From UBA7703 sp034926785 (lineage in GTDB: Bacteria > Bacillota > Clostridia > Christensenellales > CAG-138): a DNA stretch of 64,000 bases. The position numbers and the translations under genes are program-made. The stretch is from NCBI GenBank assembly GCA_034926785.1, contig JAYFQU010000010.1:38503-102502 (forward strand). The letters run 5' to 3'. Below are positions 17,301 through 24,924 of the stretch, in pieces (position 1 is the first letter of the stretch; each line of letters opens with the position of its first letter). The notes under the pieces were generated by a model. The model had not been told where the DNA came from. It did no database searches and was given only the letters and a program-made list of their open reading frames with translations.

Positions 17301-19039
17301 ATCTCAGCCGTCTCTTCTGCGACCGGGAGCTGTATCTTGTCGCCGGCAGCGATGTGATATTGAATGCCAGCGCCTATCGTCAGAGCGGGCCGGGAACGGC
17401 GGCCACCTATAACCACATTCTGTTTTCGCGTGTGGATAACGCGCGCACGGAGGACGCGCAAAAAGCCGGGAATATTCTGCGGGGGCGCGTGGTTTCGCTG
17501 ACTCTTCCCGCCTATTATGAAAGCGCGAGTTCCACCCAGATTCGTGAATATATCGACAAGGACATCGATATCGGCATGCTGGTCGATCCTGTTGTGCAGG
17601 ACTTTATTTATGCGCGTGGGCTCTATCTGCGGATGCCGCAGTATAAGCAGGAGATCAGCGCTCTGCACGCAAGCCGGTGCGAGGTACGCGAGACGGGAGA
17701 TGAATATAGCGCTGCCTATCGTGATGAGTCGGGCGAGATCCTCGCGCGTATCCGCTGCCGCAGCGTGAGCGTGACCGATCTTTACGACGTGCTGGCTGAG
17801 ATGCGCGGCGCGGCGGAGACGGTGCGCCGCCTTGCCTCCGGGCGCATGCTCTGGATCGACAAGACGAGCGGCACAGGCGAGCCGCTGCGCGCGCTGTTTT
17901 GCGATCTTTTGGCAAAGTCGCTCATTCGGGATCACACCTATGCGCTCTATCGCTGGAACGAGGAGGGAGAGCGGGAGGTTGCGGAGCAGCTGGGGTTCCT
18001 GCCGGTACCGGGTCATTCCGCGCTTCTGTATGCGGATATGCGTACGCCGCTGGTGCTGCTGGAGGATGCGCTGCTTCGAATCAAGGAGCCGTTTGCCTCC
18101 GATGAGGCGGTGCGTACGGCGGTGGAATCCTCGCGCCCGGCGCTCCGGCGTTCCATCTGCGCCATGTTCCCGGGAAAGCTGCTCTTAAGCTTCGCCATGG
18201 AGGCAATCAACGATGGGGTCATTGAAAAAGTGCGCGCACTCAACGGCGTATCGAATGTTCCACCGGCGGAGAAGACGCTGGGCCGCGCGATGTGTGTGCC
18301 ATATGGCATGATCCTCGCGGAGACCATTGTGCCCAATACGGTGACCAAAGCCCTGCATGCCGATAAGATTTTTCATGCCGATGAGAGCGGATTTGATATC
18401 ATCGAATCGCCCGGCTATTCCACGCTGCGCAATCAAATGAAGACCATCAAGTCCTTCCGGCGCCCAGTGCTGCTGGTGGACGACCTGTTACATAACGGGT
18501 ATCGTCTGGAAAAGCTGGACCCGCTGTTCCGCGAGCAGGGGGTGGAGGTGGAACGCATCATTGTCGGCATTCTTTCCGGCCGAGGGCTGGATTTGATGCG
18601 TGAACAAAAGCGCAATGTGGACTGCGAATACTTTATCCCGAATATGCTCTACTGGTTCACGGAGAGCCTGATGTATCCCTTTATTGGCGGGGATAGCGTT
18701 GCGGGCGGCATCGTGGAACGGGACTATCCGCCGAGTATCAACCTGATTCTGCCCTATCAGTATCCGAAATATTTGCGCGGTGCGCAGCCGCCCGCCGTGC
18801 GGCAGTATTCCCGCGTGTCGCTGAGAAACGCTCTGACCATCCTCACGGTGCTGGAGGAACGCTATCTGAAATTACAGGGCACGGGGCTGACGCTCCGGCG
18901 ACTCGGCGAGGCACTGCTGCGCCCGAGGTTGCCGGATAAGGGAGCACATATGCAATATGACCTCAATGTGGTTGCCTCCGCTTATCTCAAGGACGATATC
19001 CGCCAGATGAGGCGCATCTCGAGCGCGGAGGATATATAA
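14375..19039 (+). CDS. 1554-residue multidomain protein: HD / HEAT-like / NMNAT-like nucleotidyltransferase / GNAT-like / PRTase-like
   Basis: Five regions can be read. (1) An HD phosphohydrolase at about 170-300 with His182 and His210-Asp211 (SHDIGKFG). (2) A long helical region at about 360-880 resembling HEAT repeats. (3) A NadD/NMNAT-like nucleotidyltransferase at about 893-1085 with GTFDPFSAGH (901-910) and SSTQIR (1052-1057), both catalytic signatures intact. (4) A region at about 1090-1215 ending GEREVAEQLGFLPVPG, like an acetyltransferase. (5) A phosphoribosyltransferase-like segment with PVLLVDDLLHNGY (1364-1376). AAAGGGG precedes the ATG. It heads an operon with LDH-like and flavodoxin-like proteins, spaced 4 bases and overlapping. 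A role around NAD or a related nucleotide is tempting, but the reaction is unknown. Regions 2 and 4 are the least certain. Confidence 0.85.
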   Translation: MIEERTVGNGALDALYAELAKGTGVTIKQLRAWTQKTKFDAEFSAMLGRRVSCAAVAALCEPLIKRVGELPEEGLLSYAYEALSVGLYPYSGAPRSTKGQKIALKLFLAALSRLMDAEREAAFDPLLDYMPVSEEELEQSPVKTQCLLFAEAMKKSNYRELLRIGKEIMPFDPAGHTFGVRHVALHTARQAAMAGLPVDVALVAAAALSHDIGKFGCRGEDMPRIPYLHYYYSWKWLEEKNMPDIAHIAANHSTWDLEFENLPIESLILIYADFRVRAERGADGRDITIISPLTESRDRIFLKLADMTPEKRLRYETVYKKLDDFERFLQSCGVNTDPQAMGALPVERTDAALLSQEAVIRALNNHAFDNNVHLMHTISVSDTFEALLEQARDEKNLSRIRTYLLLFEEYSTYMTRTHKLLTLRFLYELLMHHDGDVRRHAGRIMGSILANSGPRYRKELPRGAGALAIAPALHAVLSESTTLWDDYIELCLHPDYKISQKHAARISNSLKTIAGSLFARCMPEERRGYWEKLYRRMFFSAGEDLLALMDTLTHIPHEVMQTGEIERMLPILGMASASAEARVRVRALRALSAVAGDDPELLLHAAEAAKLQPDAEFASVWLLNSLRKRAGLAPLPEPALPIGEIYLSNLKSSITWTMKLVQIDHLCEYVEAHPEEAFHIAMHLSNLLSVSEHLPVRERAGEALVSISGVLTVDQRNEIMVDLLRELETGQNEISGYIPPYLGRLVCSVPEKEMDEGIAYLEGLLRAANTRAARAALSTLCAILSGYSAQTAERQDAVAERVFGLLLTGVAHFDDSIRLTALEVICRGYFGNDGCSLEVRRVSLARFGKKLLTLLGERREGMLTFFNEAAMLNHLYRFITLCETSGGFRFEPLKPVAFFPGTFDPFSAGHKRIVEEIRANGFEVYLAVDEFSWSKRTLAKLMRRQIVSMSAANLPDVYLFPDDIPVNLAVPEDLKNLSRLFCDRELYLVAGSDVILNASAYRQSGPGTAATYNHILFSRVDNARTEDAQKAGNILRGRVVSLTLPAYYESASSTQIREYIDKDIDIGMLVDPVVQDFIYARGLYLRMPQYKQEISALHASRCEVRETGDEYSAAYRDESGEILARIRCRSVSVTDLYDVLAEMRGAAETVRRLASGRMLWIDKTSGTGEPLRALFCDLLAKSLIRDHTYALYRWNEEGEREVAEQLGFLPVPGHSALLYADMRTPLVLLEDALLRIKEPFASDEAVRTAVESSRPALRRSICAMFPGKLLLSFAMEAINDGVIEKVRALNGVSNVPPAEKTLGRAMCVPYGMILAETIVPNTVTKALHADKIFHADESGFDIIESPGYSTLRNQMKTIKSFRRPVLLVDDLLHNGYRLEKLDPLFREQGVEVERIIVGILSGRGLDLMREQKRNVDCEYFIPNMLYWFTESLMYPFIGGDSVAGGIVERDYPPSINLILPYQYPKYLRGAQPPAVRQYSRVSLRNALTILTVLEERYLKLQGTGLTLRRLGEALLRPRLPDKGAHMQYDLNVVASAYLKDDIRQMRRISSAEDI

Positions 19040-19043
19040 GGGT

Positions 19044-20291
19044 ATGGAATACTATCAATATTATGAATTTTGCCTTTGTCCCTGCGGCGGTGTTTTGCCG
19101 AAGGGAGTCGCGCTAGTTGCGGAGCCATTTTCTCCGCTGGTGTTTTTGGTGGAGCGCGATCCGCTCGTGAACCGCGGATTGTTTAGAATCCATTCGCTTT
19201 CGGAGTTGAACGAAGCGGAGGGCGTTAACCTGCTGCAGCCGATGCCTGGGGCTGACGCGGAGAAGGGCGCGCTCGCGCAATTTCTGGAACAATATGGGGC
19301 AACCGTCGCAAACACCGTCTTTGCGCGCTGGTTTCGCGTGTTGCAGGAGGGGTTCTATCGAAAGGATTCGCCGCTTGTTGTGCATCTCGTCGGGCTTGGC
19401 AACGTTGGCGGCACGACGGCGATGGGACTCAAACTGCTTGGGACGGATCTCAAGGAGATCGGCGTGTTCGACTCCGATTTTAACAAGCGCCTGCGCTACG
19501 AGGCGGAGCTGAATCAGGTTTTATCCGTTCGCGATGGTGAATGTCTGCCGCCGGTTGTGATTCCGCCGGATGAAGACCTGTTTCGCTGCGACGCGCTGCT
19601 CTTTACCGCCGCGCAGGCGGTGCCGGAGGTAGGCGCGGAGAGCGGCAAAGATATTCGCATGATGCAGTACGCCGCTAACCGGGAACTCTTGCGCCCCTAT
19701 GCCAAACGTGCACGCGAGAGTGGCTTTTCCGGCTTGTTCCTGCAGATTTCCGACCCGGTAGATCAACTAAGCCGCGCGGTGTTTCTCATGAGCAACCAAA
19801 ATGAAAAGGGAGAGCTGGACTGGCAGGGGCTGCTCCCGGAGCAGGTACGTGGTTTTGGTCTTGGCGTTATGCATGCGCGGGCGATCTATGCGGCCAAGAA
19901 CAATGGCCTAAAAACGGATCAGCTCCGTTGCTATGGGCCGCATGGGCACGGGCTTGTTATCGCCAATGCGCCTGGAGAAGGCTATCACGACGATATCTCG
20001 CGGCATCTGACGCATCTGGCGGAGACGGCGAATTTGGAGGTGCGCTCCTACGGGTACAAACCATACATCGCGCCTGGTCTTTCCTCCGCGGCAGTGTCCG
20101 TGCTCCGCGCGCTGCGCGGGGAGTGGCATGATGCGGCGGCCCCGCTCGGCGGCGTTTACTTTGGCTGCCGTTCGCGCATTACGGCGCTTGGCGCGGAGCA
20201 GCAAAGGGAACCGCTGCATCCGGAATTGCGGGCGCGCATGGAGGAGAGTTTTCAGCAACTAAAGGAGTTTGATGCAAAATGGGCGGATTGA
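19044..20291 (+). CDS. Divergent lactate/malate dehydrogenase-like Rossmann protein
   Basis: The 415-residue protein has about 110 residues of its own N-terminal sequence, then a Rossmann NAD-binding motif HLVGLGNVGGTTAMGL and an acidic residue after strand 2 (GVFDSD). An LDH-like order follows: LFTAAQAVPEVG, then ANRELLRPYA and LFLQISDPVDQL in place of the usual NPVD. The catalytic histidine may lie in RCYGPHGHGLV. It starts 4 bases after the giant multidomain gene and overlaps the next gene by 13 bases, so the three are surely co-expressed. Substrate and direction cannot be told. Its length, about 100 residues more than standard LDH, is unusual. Confidence 0.75.
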   Translation: MEYYQYYEFCLCPCGGVLPKGVALVAEPFSPLVFLVERDPLVNRGLFRIHSLSELNEAEGVNLLQPMPGADAEKGALAQFLEQYGATVANTVFARWFRVLQEGFYRKDSPLVVHLVGLGNVGGTTAMGLKLLGTDLKEIGVFDSDFNKRLRYEAELNQVLSVRDGECLPPVVIPPDEDLFRCDALLFTAAQAVPEVGAESGKDIRMMQYAANRELLRPYAKRARESGFSGLFLQISDPVDQLSRAVFLMSNQNEKGELDWQGLLPEQVRGFGLGVMHARAIYAAKNNGLKTDQLRCYGPHGHGLVIANAPGEGYHDDISRHLTHLAETANLEVRSYGYKPYIAPGLSSAAVSVLRALRGEWHDAAAPLGGVYFGCRSRITALGAEQQREPLHPELRARMEESFQQLKEFDAKWAD

Positions 20292-21328
20292 TGGTGGTCT
20301 GCTGCGGAGAAAACGCGCGGCTCAAGCAGACGCTCGATTTCGCGCTCAGCGGTATTTCGCACGAAAGGGTCACCTGCTTAGATGCGTTGCCCCGCCTTGC
20401 GGGAGGGAAGATTCTCTTTGCGCTTGCGCTAAGCGAGCATGGGCTGGATGCGGAGGTGCTTTCGCTGATTGCGTTTCTTCGCGTGCATCCGTATGCGATG
20501 GAGGGTTCCGCCGGCGCGATGATCGTCGACAGCGCGGGGGAGCTTTATACGAAGCAGACGGCGGATATGCTCGCTCTTGCGGCGAACCTTTCCGGATGCC
20601 GCTTTCCGGGGAAACCGCTTGTAGAAGCAACCGCATCTCTGGATAATTGGCGCGTGCAGGCGGTTCGGCGCAACGTATCTACGGCGGAGGCATACCGGCA
20701 GGCATCGCGGGAACTCGCGCTTCGCCTGATGGACTTTGCGCCCGGGCCCCACGCAAGGCCAAAGGTGCTGCTGCTGCATGCGTCCGACCACTCCACCTCC
20801 AACACCCTGCAAATTGGCGCGGCGATTACCGAACGACTCTCCAGCGACTGTGAGATTCGCGAGATTTCGCTGCAAAATGGTGCAATCTTCGATTGCAGGG
20901 GCTGTTCCTATAAAACCTGTGCGCACTTTGCGCGGCAAAACAGCTGCTTTTATGGCGGGGTGATCACCAACGACGTCTATCCCGCAATCAATGATTGCGA
21001 TGCGCTGCTGCTGCTCTGCCCCAACTATAACGATAGCGCGAGCGCAAATATCCTCGCGTTCATCAATCGCCTCACGAGTGTGCTGGTCTACAACTCGCTT
21101 TACGAAAAATATCTCTACGCGGTGGTTGTCTCCGGCTATAGCGGGAGCGATCTGGTCGCACAGCAGGTGCTCGGCGCGCTTTGCCTCAATAAAACCTTCA
21201 TGCTGCCGCCACGGTTTTGTCTGATGCAGACCGCGAACTATCCCGGCGAGGCGATGCAGGCGGAGGGGATGGGGCAAAGGATTGAGAAATTCGCGGCGGA
21301 TATGAAGCGCACGCTCTGTAAAGACTAG
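20279..21328 (+). CDS. Flavodoxin-like NAD(P)H:FMN reductase family protein with extra N-terminal domain
   Basis: Residues about 160-349 look like an iron-sulfur-flavoprotein or FMN-reductase domain: KVLLLHASDHSTSNTLQIG, a cysteine-rich CRGCSYKTCAHFARQNSC segment and LLLCPNYNDSASANILAFINR. The first 150 residues are unlike this family and may be a separate sensor or binding domain. The start at 20279 has AAGGAG 11 bases upstream; an alternative ATG at 20291 would avoid the overlap but has a poorer ribosome site. It is the third gene of the operon with the 1554-residue protein and the LDH-like protein, adding a flavin redox component. The cysteines could hold an Fe-S cluster; function is unknown. 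Confidence 0.75.
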   Translation: MGGLMVVCCGENARLKQTLDFALSGISHERVTCLDALPRLAGGKILFALALSEHGLDAEVLSLIAFLRVHPYAMEGSAGAMIVDSAGELYTKQTADMLALAANLSGCRFPGKPLVEATASLDNWRVQAVRRNVSTAEAYRQASRELALRLMDFAPGPHARPKVLLLHASDHSTSNTLQIGAAITERLSSDCEIREISLQNGAIFDCRGCSYKTCAHFARQNSCFYGGVITNDVYPAINDCDALLLLCPNYNDSASANILAFINRLTSVLVYNSLYEKYLYAVVVSGYSGSDLVAQQVLGALCLNKTFMLPPRFCLMQTANYPGEAMQAEGMGQRIEKFAADMKRTLCKD

Positions 21329-21352
21329 CGCATTCCGAAAGCGAGAAAGCAA

Positions 21353-21387
21353 CAAAAAACGGGCTTCGGCGTTGCGCCGAGGCCCGT
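21353..21387 (-). terminator. Intrinsic terminator of the DUF1836 gene
   Basis: A 13-bp stem with one wobble (21359-21371 with 21375-21387) and a 3-nt loop is followed on the minus strand by TTTTTT (21353-21358). On the plus strand it may also slow transcription from the three-gene operon, but there is no T run on that side. Confidence 0.85.
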
Positions 21388-21402
21388 GTGCGCATATTTG
21401 GA

Positions 21403-22002
21403 TTATTCCGGTTTCTGTTCCGACTCGGAAGCGGTTGGTTCCTCCTCCGGCAGGCGCAGGGCGATGAGCTTGCCCGCGAGAAGCCGCGCGAAGCTCGCCG
21501 CGATAGAGGAACCGACGACAAGGTCGCTGACCTCGGTTCCCGTGTTTGCAAATTCATCAAAGATTGGCTCCGCGCTCGCCTTTGCCTGCTGCACCACATA
21601 GCGTGAGATCCGCTGAAAGGAAACCGTGAAACGCGCATATTCCTCCCGAATCAGCGCTTCGTCATTTGAGGGAAGCATGTTGGACATCGCCGCCATGCTG
21701 ACAGACTGCTTAAAGGTGCAGATCATCAAGAGCAGCGCTATGTGCTTTCTGCCATATTTCTTGCGAACCGGCGGGGGGATGAGCCTGCTCTTGACGTAGT
21801 TGTTGACCATGGATGGGGTCAAAAGCTTCTCCTCGGCGGGGTCATAGACAAAGAAACCGAGAAACTGATTGACCAGCGCGATTACCTGATCGAGATATAG
21901 ATCGATCTGCGGCAGATCTTGCCATTCCGGCAGGCGATAGGAAGCCAGAAATCGCTCCCAGCGGAGAAGCTTATCCGCGACCTGGCTTTTGTCGTATTGC
22001 AT
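21403..22002 (-). CDS. DUF1836 domain protein (MerR-like winged helix)
   Basis: The 199-residue protein matches the DUF1836 pattern: LPEWQDLPQIDLYLDQVIALVNQ, LTPSMVNNYVKSRLIPPPVRKKYGRKHIALLLMI and a helical C-terminal part. The central segment resembles a MerR-type DNA-binding helix-turn-helix, so a regulatory role is plausible but unproven. AAAGGAG precedes the ATG by 7 bases. A TATAAT lies on the minus strand upstream near 22035, without a convincing -35. It is monocistronic, ending at its own terminator. Confidence 0.85.
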   Translation of the reverse strand: MQYDKSQVADKLLRWERFLASYRLPEWQDLPQIDLYLDQVIALVNQFLGFFVYDPAEEKLLTPSMVNNYVKSRLIPPPVRKKYGRKHIALLLMICTFKQSVSMAAMSNMLPSNDEALIREEYARFTVSFQRISRYVVQQAKASAEPIFDEFANTGTEVSDLVVGSSIAASFARLLAGKLIALRLPEEEPTASESEQKPE

Positions 22003-22065
22003 ATCGGTCTCCTTTCGCCGGGGGTTTGTCTTATTATAGACGCTATCAAGGCAAAATACCAGATG

Positions 22066-22093
22066 TTGTTTTTTGAATATCTCTTTACATAAT
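22066..22093 (+). promoter_or_regulatory. Promoter of the first DegV gene
   Basis: TTGTTT (22066-22071), a 16-bp spacer and CATAAT (22088-22093) lie about 50 bases before the start codon. Confidence 0.5.
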
Positions 22094-22147
22094 ATGTGAA
22101 AACGGTTATTATGGTTTGGAAAACTAGAAAATGAGGTGAAGCGAACA

Positions 22148-23014
22148 ATGTCATTCGCACTATATACCGACTCCTCTGCAAACCTGACGGAAGCAGAGCT
22201 GACTGCGCATCAAATTGAGGTGGTCTCATTGACCGTTTCGCTCAACGGAGAGGAAATTCTCTGCTATGAGCCGGGCGTGGTATTTGATCATGCCGCTTTT
22301 TTCAAACGCATGCGCGAGGAAACCACGTTGGAGATGAAGACATCCATGGTCAACACCGCAACCTTTCTCGCCGCCTTTGAGCCGCATTTGCAGGCGGGCA
22401 GGGATATTGTCTATCTCTCCATTTCGAGCGGGATCAGCGGAACCTGCGGCTGCAGCCAGACTGCGGCGGAGATTCTGCAGCGGAAGTATCCGGAGCGCAG
22501 CATCAGGATCGTTGATTCGCTGAGCGCCGTTGCGGGGGAAGGACTACTCGTTCTGGAAGCGGCGAAACTACGGGACAGCGGCGCAAATGCGCGCGAAGCG
22601 GCGGAGAAACTGGAAGCGCGCACGCATCAGATCCACTCCCACATCATGGTGGACGATCTGAATTTTCTCAAGCGCGGCGGCCGCATCTCGGGCAGCGCGG
22701 CGCTGGCGGGATCGATTGTACACCTCAAGCCCATTTTAAAGGGTGATGAGGAGGGAAAACTGGTACTGGACCAGAAGATCCTCGGGCGTAAAAAAGCGAT
22801 CAAAGCGTTGCTCGAAGTTTTTCAGCAGAAGCATGTTTCCGCCGAGGAGAACCGCGAGGTTGGGATTACGCACACGGGCTGCGAGGACGAGGCGCATCTG
22901 CTCGCGGCGGATATTGTGGATTTTGCGCCGAATGTCAATGTAACGGTTGCTAATTTTGAACCCTGCACCGCGTCGCATGTCGGCCCCGGAGCAATCGGAC
23001 TGTTCTTCTTTTGA
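22148..23014 (+). CDS. DegV family fatty-acid-binding protein
   Basis: The 288-residue protein shows the DegV pattern: LYTDSSANLTEAEL at the N terminus, a conserved TSMVNTATFLAAFEP, YLSISSGISGTCGCSQTAA that contacts the fatty-acid carboxylate, and DDLNFLKRGGRISGSAA. DegV/FakB proteins present fatty acids to the kinase FakA, which is not in this window. I start at ATG 22148, 9 bases after GAGGTG; an in-frame GTG 12 bases upstream overlaps that ribosome site. A second DegV paralogue lies at 45253-46098. Confidence 0.9.
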   Translation: MSFALYTDSSANLTEAELTAHQIEVVSLTVSLNGEEILCYEPGVVFDHAAFFKRMREETTLEMKTSMVNTATFLAAFEPHLQAGRDIVYLSISSGISGTCGCSQTAAEILQRKYPERSIRIVDSLSAVAGEGLLVLEAAKLRDSGANAREAAEKLEARTHQIHSHIMVDDLNFLKRGGRISGSAALAGSIVHLKPILKGDEEGKLVLDQKILGRKKAIKALLEVFQQKHVSAEENREVGITHTGCEDEAHLLAADIVDFAPNVNVTVANFEPCTASHVGPGAIGLFFF

Positions 23015-23075
23015 TCGACGCATGCCGGAACGCAGGCATATAAACAGAAGAGCAATGTATAGTAAAAAAATCATC

Positions 23076-23118
23076 ATCGGCGGAGCGCTTTGGGATGGGG
23101 CTTCGCCGATCTTTTTTT
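23076..23118 (+). terminator. Intrinsic terminator after the first DegV gene
   Basis: ATCGGCG (23076-23082) pairs with CGCCGAT (23104-23110), the stem is partly extended inward by GAGC and GCTT, and a run of seven T follows (23112-23118). Confidence 0.8.
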
Positions 23119-23133
23119 ACCAGGAACTAGCGG

Positions 23134-23169
23134 ACAGTTATATGTTACATAGTAACATGGATTAACTGT
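23134..23169. promoter_or_regulatory. Nested inverted repeat upstream of the PAS-HD-GYP gene
   Basis: The core ATGTTACATAGTAACAT (23142-23158) is a perfect 7-3-7 inverted repeat. It is enclosed by a second one, ACAGTTA (23134-23140) and TAACTGT (23163-23169). It lies between a terminator and a promoter, so it reads more like a bound DNA site than a transcript structure. Confidence 0.5.
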
Positions 23170-23226
23170 TGACCGATCGCTGCTTGTTGAAAAAAAGCGC
23201 GAAACAATCAACATTTTTTATGCCTA

Positions 23227-23261
23227 TTGCAAATTTGCAAACAGGATATTATAGTAATATC
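23227..23261 (+). promoter_or_regulatory. Promoter of the PAS-HD-GYP gene with two overlapping palindromes
   Basis: TTGCAA (23227-23232), a 17-bp spacer and TATAGT (23250-23255) form the promoter. The -35 starts the perfect palindrome TTGCAAATTTGCAA (23227-23240). The -10 lies inside GATATTATAGTAATATC (23245-23261), a perfect 7-3-7 repeat of the same geometry as the one at 23142-23158. Regulated expression is likely; the regulators are unknown. Confidence 0.6.
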
Positions 23262-23344
23262 TGGGCGAGTTGGAAAACGCTTCTCGCGGATGTAACAGCA
23301 TGGGGTTGCCTGATAAAGGAGCGCTGAAAAGCGGAGGCACAAAA

Positions 23345-24349
23345 ATGGATAACCTATGGATGGAAAATTTGTATAGGCTTGTCTTGCAGCAATCGCAGGA
23401 CGGCGTTATTCTCTCCGATGCGGAAGGCATAATCGTGTTTGTCAATGATGCGGCGGAACGCATTCGCAACATAAAGCGCGAAAACGTCCTTGGCAACAAC
23501 ATGCTATACTGTCACAAGGAAGGCTCTATAGAAAAGGTAAATCGTGCACTCGATTACCTGAAAACGCATGAGGGAACCACCTTTTCCCGTATGGTGACGG
23601 ATTCGATCAACGATAAATTCTATGAGAACACCTATGCGCCCGTTTACGATGGCGAACACAGTCTGCAAGGCGTATTGGTTGTCTCGCGTGACATCACCGA
23701 GCGAAGGAAGGCGGAGGAAAGCAAGGCTGCCTATCAGCGCGCGCAGGAGATTGCACACGATTCATTGTTGGAAAAATTTCACGGGCTGATGATGACGAGC
23801 ATGGAAATGCTATCAAACCTGCTGGAAGCAAGGGACCTCTACACCAACGGCCACTCAAAGCGCGTTAGTACGATTGCAAGCAAGCTCTATGAGCAAATGT
23901 ATGGCGTCAACGAGCATTTTTTAGATGTGCAGTGGGCGGCAAAGCTGCACGATATCGGAAAAATCTGCATCCCAGACGCAATCGTACAAAAGGCCGGCAA
24001 GCTGACGCAGGATGAATACGAAACCATCAAGCAGCATAGCAGCATTGCATCGGATATCATCCGTCCGCTCGATCCCGGCAGCCGCATTTGGCCGATCATC
24101 CGCCATCATCACGAGCGATATGATGGCAAGGGATATCCCGATGGCTGGAGTGGGAAAGAAATCCCGGAGGGGTCGCGCGTCATCGCCATTGCGGATGCCT
24201 ACGATGCGATGCGTTCCTGCCGTCCATATCGTGACGCAATGAGCTTTGAACAATGTGTTGATGAGATACAGCATTATGCGGGAACGCAATTTGATCCCTC
24301 GTGGGTGGAAGTGTTTGTTGAACTGGCGCATACGGGCAGCATCGATTAG
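23345..24349 (+). CDS. PAS domain HD-GYP protein, probable cyclic-di-GMP phosphodiesterase
   Basis: The 334-residue protein has an N-terminal PAS sensor (about 8-120, SQDGVILSDAEGIIVFVNDAA and VSRDITERRKAEE at its end), a helical linker, and an HD-GYP domain (about 150-330). The metal and GYP signatures are intact: GHSKRV, LHDIGKICIP, HHHERYDGKGYPDG and IADAYDAM. Such enzymes hydrolyse cyclic di-GMP or related dinucleotides in response to the sensor. GGAGG lies 7 bases before the ATG at 23345, which I prefer to a start 75 bases upstream. No membrane segment is visible, so it is cytosolic. Confidence 0.9.
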   Translation: MDNLWMENLYRLVLQQSQDGVILSDAEGIIVFVNDAAERIRNIKRENVLGNNMLYCHKEGSIEKVNRALDYLKTHEGTTFSRMVTDSINDKFYENTYAPVYDGEHSLQGVLVVSRDITERRKAEESKAAYQRAQEIAHDSLLEKFHGLMMTSMEMLSNLLEARDLYTNGHSKRVSTIASKLYEQMYGVNEHFLDVQWAAKLHDIGKICIPDAIVQKAGKLTQDEYETIKQHSSIASDIIRPLDPGSRIWPIIRHHHERYDGKGYPDGWSGKEIPEGSRVIAIADAYDAMRSCRPYRDAMSFEQCVDEIQHYAGTQFDPSWVEVFVELAHTGSID

Positions 24350-24366
24350 GGGACCATTCAAAGATA

Positions 24367-24398
24367 AACACGCCGGGCGATTTCGTCCGGCGTGTTTT
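24367..24398. terminator. Intrinsic terminator between PAS-HD-GYP and carotenoid-type genes
   Basis: AACACGCCGG (24367-24376) pairs perfectly with CCGGCGTGTT (24387-24396) and is followed by further T. The stem is self-complementary with A-rich flanks on the left, so it may serve the convergent minus-strand operon too. Confidence 0.8.
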
Positions 24399-24432
24399 GT
24401 GCAGCCCGCATTATTGTTTTCCCGCCGTGCGC

Positions 24433-24921
24433 TCAGGATCCGCCTAGGCGCAGGAACGCATAGATACGCGGCCGGTTAAAGCGCTGCGCGATGATGCAGG
24501 GCAAGTTGACAAGGAGTGCGTAGAGAAGCATCATCCAGATCACGGAGGGCGGGGCGAACAGACCAAAAACCCAGAATGACAGGATGCCGAGCCAGTGCGT
24601 CAGTTCGCCGCGAGAGGCTTCAATTAAAAAACGATGCAGATTTTCCTCGGAATAGTCCGTTAAATTGCGCTTGTGATAACCCTGCTTTTTTAAGACGCCT
24701 CCGCCATCCGGCAGGAGATGCTTCCAGCGACGGATATGAAATACCTGATCATAGATCTTACCGCCCTTTTCCCAGCGAAACGACCGCCAGAAAAAGCAAT
24801 CCGGCTCGAACAAGCGATTCGGCAGGCGCAGACATAGGAGCGCGAACAATAGCGGAACCACCGCCCAGATCGCAATAAACAGAAGTATCATCACCCATTG
24901 ACTTGGATAGAACACCTGCAT
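24433..24921 (-). CDS. crtO: CrtO-type glycosyl-carotenoid acyltransferase family protein
   Basis: The 162-residue membrane protein resembles staphylococcal CrtO, which esterifies a glycosylated diaponeurosporenoate in staphyloxanthin synthesis. Shared features include LRLPNRLFEPDCFFWRSF, RWKHLLPDGGG, ASRGELTHWLGIL and the C-terminal QRFNRPRIYAFLR. It has a first membrane span at about 8-30 and a pair at about 110-150. It is the last gene of a four-gene minus-strand operon and starts 3 bases after the glycosyltransferase stop. The exact substrate may differ from Staphylococcus. Confidence 0.85.
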   Translation of the reverse strand: MQVFYPSQWVMILLFIAIWAVVPLLFALLCLRLPNRLFEPDCFFWRSFRWEKGGKIYDQVFHIRRWKHLLPDGGGVLKKQGYHKRNLTDYSEENLHRFLIEASRGELTHWLGILSFWVFGLFAPPSVIWMMLLYALLVNLPCIIAQRFNRPRIYAFLRLGGS

Positions 24922-24924
24922 AGG

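Noticed and set aside
22136..22147. Upstream GTG start for the first DegV protein
   Set aside because: The GTG is part of the ribosome-binding sequence GAGGTG that serves the ATG at 22148.
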